DNA of 64,000 nucleotides from Bradyrhizobium sp. WSM3983 (GTDB lineage Bacteria > Pseudomonadota > Alphaproteobacteria > Rhizobiales > Xanthobacteraceae): contig NZ_AXAY01000028.1 in the NCBI RefSeq assembly GCF_000473045.1, forward strand, positions 1-64,000. Direction: 5' to 3'. The notes below the pieces were generated by a model. That model did no database searches. It saw only the letters and a program-made list of their open reading frames with translations, and was not told the DNA's origin. Each line of letters starts with the position of its first letter. Positions within the stretch are counted from its first letter, which is position 1. The position numbers and the translations under genes are program-made. Shown here piece after piece: positions 1 through 6,618 of this stretch.

Positions 1-26
1 TGAGCTGCTGCCGGTTTGATGGACAC
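1..26. repeat. Left terminal inverted repeat of the IS3-family element
   Basis: These bases are the exact reverse complement of 1219-1244 (26 of 26). The orfB stop codon (TAA on the minus strand, 31-33) lies 5 bp inside the repeat. Confidence 0.9.
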
Positions 27-30
27 CCGG

Positions 31-897
31 TTAAGCTAATCCCACCTTGCGCTCGAACTCAACAGGGCTGAGGTATCCGATCGTCGAATGACGCCGGACG
101 GCGTTATAGAACCGCTCGATGTAGTCGAACACATCTGCTCTTGCCTCGTTCCTGGTTCGATAGGTCTTGCGCTCGGTGCGCTCGGTCTTCAACGACGAGA
201 AGAAGCTCTCCATCGCGGCGTTGTCCCACACATTGCCGGACCGGCTCATGCTGCAAACGATGCCGCTGTCAGCCATCAAGCGCTGGAACTGTTCGCTGAC
301 GTATTGGCTGCCGCGATCGGAATGATGCATCAAGGCATCCGGCTTGCCGCGCCGCCAGATGGCCATCAGAAGGCCGTCCGCAACCAACTGAGCTGTCATG
401 CTGGCGCTCATCGACCAGCCGACCACCCGGCGCGAGAATAGGTCGATCACGGCCGACACATAGAGCCAGCCCTCGGCGGTCCAGATGTAGGTGAAGTCGG
501 CGATCCACTTCTGGTTCGGCCGCTCGGCCACAAACTGACGATCCAGAAGATTCGCCGGCACGTTCGCTATCTGGCGATTGCCTTCGTCCTTCGGCAGGCG
601 CCGGCGCCTTGGCCGCGCCCGTAAGGCCTGCAGGCGCATCAGCCGCTCGATCCGATGCAGACCGCAGTCGACGCCGTCCGCCAGAAGGTCTCTCCAGACG
701 CGCCGTGCGCCGTAGGTCCGGTCGCTGGCAAGGAAGCTTGCCTTGATCCGCTGGCCTACCGTCTCGTCGCTTCGGGATCTGGCGCTGGGCGATCGGTTCA
801 GCCAGGCATGGAAGCCCGACCGCGACACGCCCATTGCTTCGCATAGCCATGCCACCGGCCAGATATTCCGGTGCTTCGCGATGAAGACGAACTTCAT
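31..897 (-). CDS. IS3-family transposase OrfB (DDE integrase)
   Basis: This 288-residue protein is the catalytic half of an IS3 transposase (rve integrase core). The DDE triad is visible: the Asp in KWIADFTYIW, the Asp in HHSDRGSQY about 60 residues later, and the Glu in DNAAMESFFSSLK. The N-terminal part resembles the HTH_21 segment usual in OrfB. Its ATG (895-897) overlaps the TGA of orfA (894-896) as ATGA, so OrfB can be made by coupled re-initiation. In many IS3 elements an OrfAB fusion is also made by -1 frameshifting, but I did not find a convincing slippery site. There is no internal stop or truncation. Confidence 0.95.
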   Translation of the reverse strand: MKFVFIAKHRNIWPVAWLCEAMGVSRSGFHAWLNRSPSARSRSDETVGQRIKASFLASDRTYGARRVWRDLLADGVDCGLHRIERLMRLQALRARPRRRRLPKDEGNRQIANVPANLLDRQFVAERPNQKWIADFTYIWTAEGWLYVSAVIDLFSRRVVGWSMSASMTAQLVADGLLMAIWRRGKPDALMHHSDRGSQYVSEQFQRLMADSGIVCSMSRSGNVWDNAAMESFFSSLKTERTERKTYRTRNEARADVFDYIERFYNAVRRHSTIGYLSPVEFERKVGLA

Positions 898-1184
898 GTC
901 GCTTCCTTCGCGAAGTAGGCAGCGGCCTTTTTTAGGATGTCCCGCTCTGCCTTCAGCTTGGTGACCTCGCGCCGCAGCCGCTCGATTTCCAATTGCTCAG
1001 GCTTCATCTGCCCGTGGCCGGGGAAGGCCTGCACAGGGTCGGAGCCGAACTCCTTCACCCATTTGCGCAGCACGTTCTCATGCACGCCCAGGTCTCGGCC
1101 CGCTTGCGCCACCGACACCCCGCGCTCCCTGACAAGCTTGACCGCCTCAACCTTGAACTCTCGACTGAACTTCCGTCTCTGCAT
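894..1184 (-). CDS. IS3-family transposase OrfA (HTH_Tnp_1)
   Basis: This 96-residue protein starts at the ATG at 1182-1184, chosen because a GGAGG lies about 6 nt upstream; an open frame runs 45 bp further into the terminal repeat. It begins MQRRKFSREFKVEAVKLV, typical of the HTH_Tnp_1/IS3 OrfA family. It continues with a helix-turn-helix (SVAQAGRDLGVHENVLRKW) and ends in a leucine-zipper-like stretch (LEIERLRREVTKLKAERDIL). OrfA binds the terminal repeats and gives OrfAB its DNA specificity. It overlaps orfB by 4 bp. Confidence 0.93.
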   Translation of the reverse strand: MQRRKFSREFKVEAVKLVRERGVSVAQAGRDLGVHENVLRKWVKEFGSDPVQAFPGHGQMKPEQLEIERLRREVTKLKAERDILKKAAAYFAKEAT

Positions 1185-1218
1185 GACAACCTCCGGCTTC
1201 ATGAAACACCCAATCTTG

Positions 1219-1244
1219 GTGTCCATCAAACCGGCAGCAGCTCA
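1219..1244. repeat. Right terminal inverted repeat of the IS3-family element
   Basis: This is a perfect match to the reverse complement of 1-26. It lies upstream of orfA, so the orfA promoter must overlap or adjoin it. Confidence 0.9.
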
Positions 1245-1305
1245 AGGCACCCTTCCCGTGGATTGGGGAGGGGACATGCGGGACATTGCTGGAAATTTCG
1301 GCGAG

Positions 1306-1447
1306 TGATGGTGGGCACGGCGCTTCTCGCCTTTGCCCACCCTACGAGATCTCGCTAGTCTATCGTACGAGCAAGCTATCGTAGAGTGGGAAAAGCGACT
1401 TGTCCGCCGTAGCTCGAAGAGCGAAGGCGGAAGCGTGCCCACCACCT
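1306..1447. repeat. Two-armed dispersed intergenic repeat (GTGGGCACG / CCCACCCTAC family), copy 1
   Basis: One arm (1306-1357) reads TGATGGTGGGCACGG...TTTGCCCACCCTACG. It continues into ACGAGATCTCGCTA, which is shared exactly with the copy near 2476. A second, degenerate arm (about 1379-1447) ends GAAGCGTGCCCACCA. The same family recurs at 2375-2476 and 62897-62981. Each copy can form a long hairpin. Here the repeat has supplied the 3' end of the gene at 1360-1707. Confidence 0.75.
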
Positions 1448-1707
1448 CTGACTACAACACCTTCACCGTCGATCGCGACGATGCGCAAGCTCGGCTTCAG
1501 TGTCTTTTCCAGTTGCGTCTTCAATTCTTGAACGCGCGGGTCGGTCGAGCGCGCGGCGCAGGCCGCGTATTGATGAACGGATTGCGCCAATGCGCGCCGC
1601 GCTTCCGGCGTGCGCGTCACGTCAGGCTTTGAAAGCCGCAAGACGATCGCGGCGAGATTGACCAGCATCTCGTCCAGGGCGAGGTCGATGGTCGCAAGTT
1701 TTCCCAT
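1360..1707 (-). CDS. Hypothetical protein, 115 aa
   Basis: I do not recognise a family. The ATG (1705-1707) has AGGGAG about 9 nt upstream. The first ~88 residues look like a soluble helical protein (MGKLATIDLALDEMLVNLAA...), with an Arg/Ala-rich middle and a segment SLRIVAIDGEGVVVRGGG. The last ~25 residues (GHASAFALRATADKS...) are translated from the intergenic repeat at 1306-1447, so the original stop was probably lost or the repeat landed in the 3' end. No signal peptide or membrane segment is seen. Whether the present C-terminus is functional is unknown. Confidence 0.6.
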   Translation of the reverse strand: MGKLATIDLALDEMLVNLAAIVLRLSKPDVTRTPEARRALAQSVHQYAACAARSTDPRVQELKTQLEKTLKPSLRIVAIDGEGVVVRGGGHASAFALRATADKSLFPLYDSLLVR

Positions 1708-1971
1708 GGCACACTCCCTGGCAAGACATTCTGCGAAGGCAACGGAGGGTGCAGGGATGCGTTCCGGAGCGGGGCGAAGATGGCTAACGCTTCGTAAACA
1801 GCTTGTTCTTGCCGATCGCCGCGCTGACAGCTCGAGGCTGATCGCGGCCGTCAGGAAGATCGGCCGAGTCGAATAGGTTCCAGCGGAGTTTTCACATTTT
1901 TTTGTTGGGCCAGAACCTGTCCGCGTCTCATTGATTGGCGAGAATTCGAGAGACTCGGAAGGGATCCTGAC

Positions 1972-2328
1972 ATGACAACACAGCGAATTGCGCTGGGTGT
2001 GGCGCTTGCGATTGGCGGCATCGTCGCGCAGAGCGCTGCGTCCGCCGAAGAATATCGCGGAACCATGGAGCAGCAGATGGCCTGCACGCCGGATGTCTGG
2101 CGCCTGTGCAGCGACCAGATTCCGGATGTGAGCCGCATCACGGCCTGCCTGCGGCAAAACACGCCGCAGCTCTCGAGCGGCTGCCGCGCGGTGTTCCAGT
2201 CCAACAATCAGATGCCGCCGCAGCAGCAGACCCCGCGCAATCGGGCTGCACCGCCGCCGCGCTATAACAATGCGCCGCCGCCACCTCTGCAGGCGCAGCC
2301 GCGGCCCTATGACGATGACGACGATTAG
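1972..2328 (+). CDS. Small secreted cysteine-containing protein
   Basis: The 118-residue protein has a clear signal peptide (cut likely after AASA, residue ~25). A short domain with four cysteines follows (ACTPDVWRLCSDQIPD...ITACLR...SSGCRAVF), then a Pro/Gln/Asn-rich tail ending in five aspartates. The spacing CTPD...LC...ACL...GC resembles the cysteine-rich repeat seen in many small Bradyrhizobium exported proteins. An AAGGGA lies just upstream of the ATG. It is probably periplasmic; function unknown. It is monocistronic, between two copies of the dispersed repeat. Confidence 0.72.
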   Translation: MTTQRIALGVALAIGGIVAQSAASAEEYRGTMEQQMACTPDVWRLCSDQIPDVSRITACLRQNTPQLSSGCRAVFQSNNQMPPQQQTPRNRAAPPPRYNNAPPPPLQAQPRPYDDDDD

Positions 2329-2374
2329 CGCTGGCCGGAGTATGATCCGGAAACGTGCGCAGGACGACGGTGCC

Positions 2375-2476
2375 GTAGGGTGGGCAAAGCGAAGCGTGCC
2401 CACCAATCCCCTGCAATATTGTTGAAAGATGGTGGGCACGGCGCAAGTGCGCCTTTGCCCACCCTACGAGATCTCG
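2375..2476. repeat. Two-armed dispersed intergenic repeat, copy 2
   Basis: The left arm (2375-2405) begins GTAGGGTGGGCAAAGCGAAG and ends GTGCCCACCA. The right arm (about 2429-2466) is its approximate inverse (GATGGTGGGCAC...TTTGCCCACCCTAC), followed by ACGAGATCTCGCTA as in copy 1. Between the converging ends of the secreted-protein gene and the cyclase gene it could act as a bidirectional terminator. Confidence 0.8.
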
Positions 2477-2518
2477 CTACGCCGCGAGATCTGCGACGAT
2501 GCGGTCGTGCCGCCTCGT

Positions 2519-3352
2519 TCAGCGCTTCTCCTTGCTGTCCGACCCAGGTCGATGTCCGAGCGCTGTTCGCATGAGGACACCGAAGAGTATCGCTGCGACG
2601 GGCCAATGGAACCAGATCTTGTGCGCGCCTGTGAACAGATTGATCAGGATCAGAAAGACCGACACCGTGAGGGCCGCTGCAACGGGGCGGGGCAGCTTGG
2701 CCAGCCATCCCGAGACGACACCCATCCACGAGGATGGCTCGTGCCTGTCGCCCGTCCGCAGGCGACCGGCTTCCTCGCGCCGAGTTGGGCTTTCGTTGAC
2801 CGCGAAGCTTCCGCGCCCGGCGGTTTGGCCGCCCAAGGTCAGACGATAGCTCGTCACCGGAGCAATGTTCTTCATGGGTCGCTGGCCGAGACAGTCGAAG
2901 CCAACGGACAGCTTGTTGTGCACCTGATCGTAGACGGAGCTCGAGATCACGACGCCGCCGGGGTCGGCGAGTTCTTGCAGCCGTGACGCGATATTGACCC
3001 CGTCGCCATAGATGTCGGAGCCGTCCACCATGACATCTCCGAGGTTGATGCCGATGCGAAACCGCATCGGGTTCACGTGAGGCGGGTCCGTATCCTGATT
3101 GGAAATTTCCTGCTGGATCTCGACCGCGCATTGCACGGCCTCGACGACGCTGGCGAATTCGGCGATGACGGCATCGCCCCAGGTATTCACGATGCGGCCG
3201 TCATGGCGCTCCACCAATCCCGCAATGGCAGTGCGGTAGCGGCGGAGCGTCTCCAGCGTTCCCGTCTCGTCTGCTTCCATGAGGCGAGAATAGCCGTGCA
3301 CGTCAGCGCACAGCACCGTGGTCAGTCGTCGTTTCACCTTGTCGTCGGTCAT
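2519..3352 (-). CDS. Class III adenylate/guanylate cyclase with C-terminal membrane segments
   Basis: The 277-residue protein has a class III cyclase catalytic domain at about residues 8-170. The two metal-binding aspartates are D17 (CADVHGYSRLM) and D60 (NTWGDAVIAEF). The transition-state pair is N120 and R124 (YGDGVNIASRLQ). The residues that would choose ATP or GTP cannot be assigned safely by eye. After a linker, two hydrophobic helices occupy about 222-262, then a basic tail. This order, catalysis first and membrane last, differs from most bacterial membrane cyclases and from the common cyclase-TPR proteins of rhizobia. It is monocistronic; ATG at 3350-3352. Confidence 0.88.
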   Translation of the reverse strand: MTDDKVKRRLTTVLCADVHGYSRLMEADETGTLETLRRYRTAIAGLVERHDGRIVNTWGDAVIAEFASVVEAVQCAVEIQQEISNQDTDPPHVNPMRFRIGINLGDVMVDGSDIYGDGVNIASRLQELADPGGVVISSSVYDQVHNKLSVGFDCLGQRPMKNIAPVTSYRLTLGGQTAGRGSFAVNESPTRREEAGRLRTGDRHEPSSWMGVVSGWLAKLPRPVAAALTVSVFLILINLFTGAHKIWFHWPVAAILFGVLMRTALGHRPGSDSKEKR

Positions 3353-3514
3353 CGGCCATATGGTAGCCTCCCTAACGCATCTGCATCAAGCGTCGCATCC
3401 GGTGCCATGGCCGTTTCGCGACCAGTGCCGGCCCCAAACCCGTCACAACCGTGCAACGAATTGCAGTCCGCCGAGTTGATTGCGGTCGAAAATTTTCGGA
3501 TTGGAGGGAATGGC

Positions 3515-3775
3515 ATGTCTGTGACCAAAATTCCTGGAGCGCGTGTCGTGATCGGCGCTGCGATATTGCTCGGTGCGCCTGCAATGGCCGCGCCGGTCAC
3601 GCCTCTGTCCGGGGCCGCCAGGCCGACGGTGCAGGAGGGCGATTTGGCCCAAGATCGGGCCCAAGATTTGGCTCAAGATCTGGCCCAAGCACGTTTCGGC
3701 TGGTGGCGCCATGGCTGGGGCCATTGGCATAGCGCACGCTATCGCTGCCGTCCCTACTGCGGTTGGGGCGGCTAG
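3515..3775 (+). CDS. Small secreted Trp/His/Gly-rich protein with a DLAQ repeat
   Basis: This 86-residue protein begins with a signal peptide (cut near AMA-AP, residue ~25). Residues 43-58 are four copies of a tetrapeptide (DLAQ, DRAQ, DLAQ, DLAQ) from a 12-bp tandem repeat. The C-terminus is a short Trp/His/Arg/Gly-rich segment (GWWRHGWGHWHS...CRPYCGWGG) of a kind common in small exported rhizobial proteins. GGAGGG precedes the ATG. The His and Cys content would allow metal binding, but there is no direct evidence. Confidence 0.68.
   Translation: MSVTKIPGARVVIGAAILLGAPAMAAPVTPLSGAARPTVQEGDLAQDRAQDLAQDLAQARFGWWRHGWGHWHSARYRCRPYCGWGG
3641..3688 (+). repeat. 12-bp coding tandem repeat, four units
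   Basis: Units are 3641-3652, 3653-3664, 3665-3676 and 3677-3688, each of the form GAT-YKG-GCY-CAA with one or two differences. They encode D-L/R-A-Q four times in the small secreted protein. Such arrays can change copy number without breaking the frame. Confidence 0.85.
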
Positions 3776-3953
3776 CTCGCGAGATCAGCTAAATTTCGGA
3801 CTTTGCCGGCCCATCACTTCAGCTGGCGCAGTGTGTTGGTACGTCTGAAGTTGGGGGTGGACCGGACGCCGCCGGCTAACTGCGAGAATGTCGAGACTGA
3901 CCCAGAGCGGACGATGCGTGATGCCGATGCCGCGCACTCGCTTTCGCCGTCAC

Positions 3954-4805
3954 TCAATGGGAAAATTGAGCAGCGAGGAAACTCCGCATCTCCTGGACTG
4001 ACTGGGCGGCCGCGGTGGGATCATATTTGAGCCAATGTCCGAGATATTCCCTGCCATCGGCGAAGGCGGGGGAATTAAAGGCGTGATAGGCACCGGGATA
4101 GACGATCAATTTTACGGGTGCTCCCCTGTCGGCCCGCCGCTTCATCCAACGCTCGCAGTCCGTCGCGGGCGTCCAGTCGTCGAGTTCGCCGATCATGATT
4201 AATGCAGGAACGATGAGTTCCTCGGAGGCGACGCCGCAAAGCGGGTAGTAGGCCACGGCGGCCTTGAACTTTCGATCCCGGGGGACGTCAAAGATTTCGG
4301 CCTGATGATTCGACGCCAACTGCAGCGCAACCATTGCACCCTGCGAATATCCAATAACCGCGATACGTTGAGAATCGACGAAGGGAAGACTGGAAAGATA
4401 GGATAGCGCGCCTAAAGCATCACCTTGGCGGGTAAGCAGCAGGCCCGGCGTCACCTGGGTGCAGGCGTTCTTGATGCCACGGGTCGCAAAGCTATCCAGC
4501 ATAAGCGACACATAGTCCCGCGCGTTGTACCTTCGGGCGTCTTCTGAAAGTCCATCGCATCCGTGGAGATACACAATGGCGGAAAACGGGCCGTCGCCCT
4601 CAGGTTTCGACAGGTAACCCTCAATCGTTTCAGACGCTGCTTTCGACGTTTCGCTACGTTCGCGCGCCAGGCGCTGCTGGAGTTGGCCGACGTGAACGGG
4701 AGCACTTTCGAACCTGACCAATTCTCCCGCCAAGGTGGCGGCGTTGGTGGAAAGGTATGCAACGAACACTGCTACACCGAGACATGCTTTGGCTCGTGTA
4801 ACCAT
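3954..4805 (-). CDS. Secreted dienelactone-hydrolase-family alpha/beta hydrolase
   Basis: The 283-residue protein has an N-terminal signal sequence (cut about residue 27) and an alpha/beta-hydrolase fold. The oxyanion loop is YLHGCDGL (residue ~79). The nucleophile is S154 in GYSQG, with the acid at D208/D209 (ELDDWTP) and the base at H240 (GAYHAF). These match the dienelactone hydrolase (DLH) family, whose classic member uses Cys rather than Ser as nucleophile, so this is more likely a general ester or lactone hydrolase. The start of a related secreted protein with the same HGCGGL loop is at 63786. Confidence 0.82.
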   Translation of the reverse strand: MVTRAKACLGVAVFVAYLSTNAATLAGELVRFESAPVHVGQLQQRLARERSETSKAASETIEGYLSKPEGDGPFSAIVYLHGCDGLSEDARRYNARDYVSLMLDSFATRGIKNACTQVTPGLLLTRQGDALGALSYLSSLPFVDSQRIAVIGYSQGAMVALQLASNHQAEIFDVPRDRKFKAAVAYYPLCGVASEELIVPALIMIGELDDWTPATDCERWMKRRADRGAPVKLIVYPGAYHAFNSPAFADGREYLGHWLKYDPTAAAQSVQEMRSFLAAQFSH

Positions 4806-5100
4806 TTTCCTTCCCTCCGGTTCCCGAACGGAGTCAGCGTAGCAGGCTCATGTCCGCCCATCCACACCGTAAGTCTAAGAACTGCACGGACACTTATGGC
4901 CGGCGTAAACGAACGAACGCCTGTCCTCGTGTCGGCTTTCAGGGGGGGACCGGAAATGGTCGACGCGCGGCCAAATCGACGCGAATGGCCCAACTCGGAC
5001 CACGAGCGACGTCGGCATTTCTGCGGCTGTCGGAATTATAGCGGGCATCAAGTGCGCCAGATCTGCGCGCCGCGATTTATAGGTTTCACGCCCGCCTGAT
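4806..5100. other. Intergenic region, no gene recognised
   Basis: The 295 bp lie between the divergent promoter side of the hydrolase and the 3' end of the YbaK gene. Short open frames on both strands have no ribosome site or recognisable product. The stretch around 4985-5040 (GGCCCAACTCGGACCACGAG and following) looks like a fragment of decayed coding or repeat DNA, but I cannot identify a parent. Confidence 0.5.
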
Positions 5101-5568
5101 CTAAGGTCTGTGCTCGCAGACATCGACCCATTCCGCCGCGGTCAGCTCGGCCAACCGCTTCGGCGTGATACGCACCGCGCTGTGGGTTGAGCCGGCGGCC
5201 GGCACCACTATGTCAAACGCCTTCAGCGAAACGTCGCAATAGACCGGCAGCGGTGATTTCAGCCCGAACGGACAGACGCCGCCGACCTCGTGGCCGGTGA
5301 TCTCGGCGACCTCTTCCAGCCCCAGCATCTTCGGCTTGCCACCGAACGCAGCCTTGACCTTCTTGTTGTCCATACGTGAGGTGCCGGCGGCGACGATCAG
5401 GATCACACGCTCGCCGATGCGCAAGGACAGCGTCTTGGCGATCATCCCGGGCTCGACGCCATAGGCTTCCGCAGCCAGCGTCACGGTCGCCGAGCTGATC
5501 GGGGATTCCATGACGGAGATGTCGGGGGCTTTCTCGGCGAAGAAGGCGCGAACGGATTCCAGGCTCAT
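5101..5568 (-). CDS. YbaK/EbsC-type aminoacyl-tRNA deacylase
   Basis: The 155-residue protein is a single YbaK/ProX editing domain, normal length for the family. Family marks are the IAKTLSLRIGERVILIVAAG core with the conserved Lys (residue ~45), the segment DNKKVKAAFG, and GGVCPFGLKSPLPVYCD. Relatives hydrolyse wrongly charged tRNAs (for example Cys- or Ala-tRNAPro) in trans. Substrate cannot be set from sequence alone. It lies just downstream of the haloacid dehalogenase gene on the same strand (63-bp gap), so the two may be cotranscribed. Confidence 0.85.
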   Translation of the reverse strand: MSLESVRAFFAEKAPDISVMESPISSATVTLAAEAYGVEPGMIAKTLSLRIGERVILIVAAGTSRMDNKKVKAAFGGKPKMLGLEEVAEITGHEVGGVCPFGLKSPLPVYCDVSLKAFDIVVPAAGSTHSAVRITPKRLAELTAAEWVDVCEHRP

Positions 5569-5631
5569 TCCAGTCAGCTCATCGGGGACTTGCGGGCGGG
5601 CGGCGATGCCTAAGTTATCCCTGGGTCATCC

Positions 5632-6363
5632 TTAGACGATCCCGGCTAGCTCCGAAAGCGAACGGACGCGATGATCCGGCACAAAGCCGAGCTCATCCAT
5701 CTGGGTGCGGATCGCCCTAAACATGGTCAGCGGCGCCACGAGTTCGTTCTCGACACAAGCCAGCGCCATGGCCTCCGGCGTCACCCGTTCGATCCAGGCG
5801 ACGTTGAGCCCGAACGCTTTCGCGCCGGCCACGTCCCAGGGATTGGAGGAGACGAACAGCACCTCATCCGGCGCGGTGCCGAGCATCTCGCCGATCAGCT
5901 CATAGGCCTGCGGGTCGGGCTTGAAGATCTTCTTCGTATCGACGCTGATGGTGGCATCGAGCAGGCGGTCGAGGCCGGAATTGCGCACCAGCGCGTTCAG
6001 CATGTCAGGGCTGCCGTTGGAGAGAATGGCAAGCTTTCGCGGTTTCAATGCGGTGAGCGCGGCCGTCGCGTCGGAATAAAGATCGAGATGCAGATACTTT
6101 TCGATGACGCGCTCGAACGCCTCGTTCTCATAGGCAAGCCCGAGCACGCGCAGCGTATAGGCCAGCGAGTCGCGCGTGACGGCAGAAAAATCCTGGTAGC
6201 GCTGCATCAGCGAGCGCAACCAGGTGTATTCGAGCTGCTTGATCCGCCAGACCTGCGTGATGATCTCGCCATAGCCCGGAAACGCATCCTCGGTGATGTC
6301 AGCGACCGACTGGATGTCATAGAGCGTTCCGTAGGCGTCGAAGACGACGGCTTTGAGGTTCAT
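5632..6363 (-). CDS. Haloacid dehalogenase, type II (L-2-haloacid dehalogenase family)
   Basis: The 243-residue protein is a full-length HAD-superfamily enzyme of the L-2-haloacid dehalogenase type. The nucleophile is D9 in VVFDAYGTLYD. Further motifs are ILSNGSPDML (motif II Ser/Asn), KKIFKPDPQAY (motif III Lys) and FVSSNPWDVAGAKAFGL (motif IV; the SSNPWD signature is specific for type II dehalogenases). The predicted reaction is L-2-haloalkanoate to D-2-hydroxyalkanoate with halide release in the cytoplasm. The natural substrate is unknown. Confidence 0.9.
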   Translation of the reverse strand: MNLKAVVFDAYGTLYDIQSVADITEDAFPGYGEIITQVWRIKQLEYTWLRSLMQRYQDFSAVTRDSLAYTLRVLGLAYENEAFERVIEKYLHLDLYSDATAALTALKPRKLAILSNGSPDMLNALVRNSGLDRLLDATISVDTKKIFKPDPQAYELIGEMLGTAPDEVLFVSSNPWDVAGAKAFGLNVAWIERVTPEAMALACVENELVAPLTMFRAIRTQMDELGFVPDHRVRSLSELAGIV

Positions 6364-6618
6364 CGGCTGTCCTTCGGGCCGTTGTGGTCACAAAAATTCC
6401 GCTTGGGGGGTGCCGCATCATCGTCAGCTTACCAAGCACAGCGGAAGTCTGCCACTGCAAGCGTAATCAGCGGCTCGTGACCCAGGCGGGCCTTGTTTCC
6501 ATGCGCCCATTTTGCCGATCAAGCCGGCAGGCGCATACAAGCAAAACCGCTAGGCCGGTAAAGACGGCAGCAGGCCCACAGTGCTTCTTCTATCCGAATA
6601 GTTTGAGGAGCGGACGGT

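Larger units (their letters stand above)
1..1244 (-). mobile_element. Complete IS3-family insertion sequence
   Basis: The element is bounded by a perfect 26-bp terminal inverted repeat (1-26 and 1219-1244). The ends read 5'-TGAGCTGCTG and CAGCAGCTCA-3', so they have the TG...CA termini of the IS3 family. It encodes two overlapping genes on the minus strand: an HTH orfA and a DDE integrase orfB. About 1.24 kb is the normal size for the family. Both reading frames are open, so it may still be active. The left flank lies outside the window, so a target-site duplication cannot be checked and a few extra bases at the left end cannot be excluded. Confidence 0.93.
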
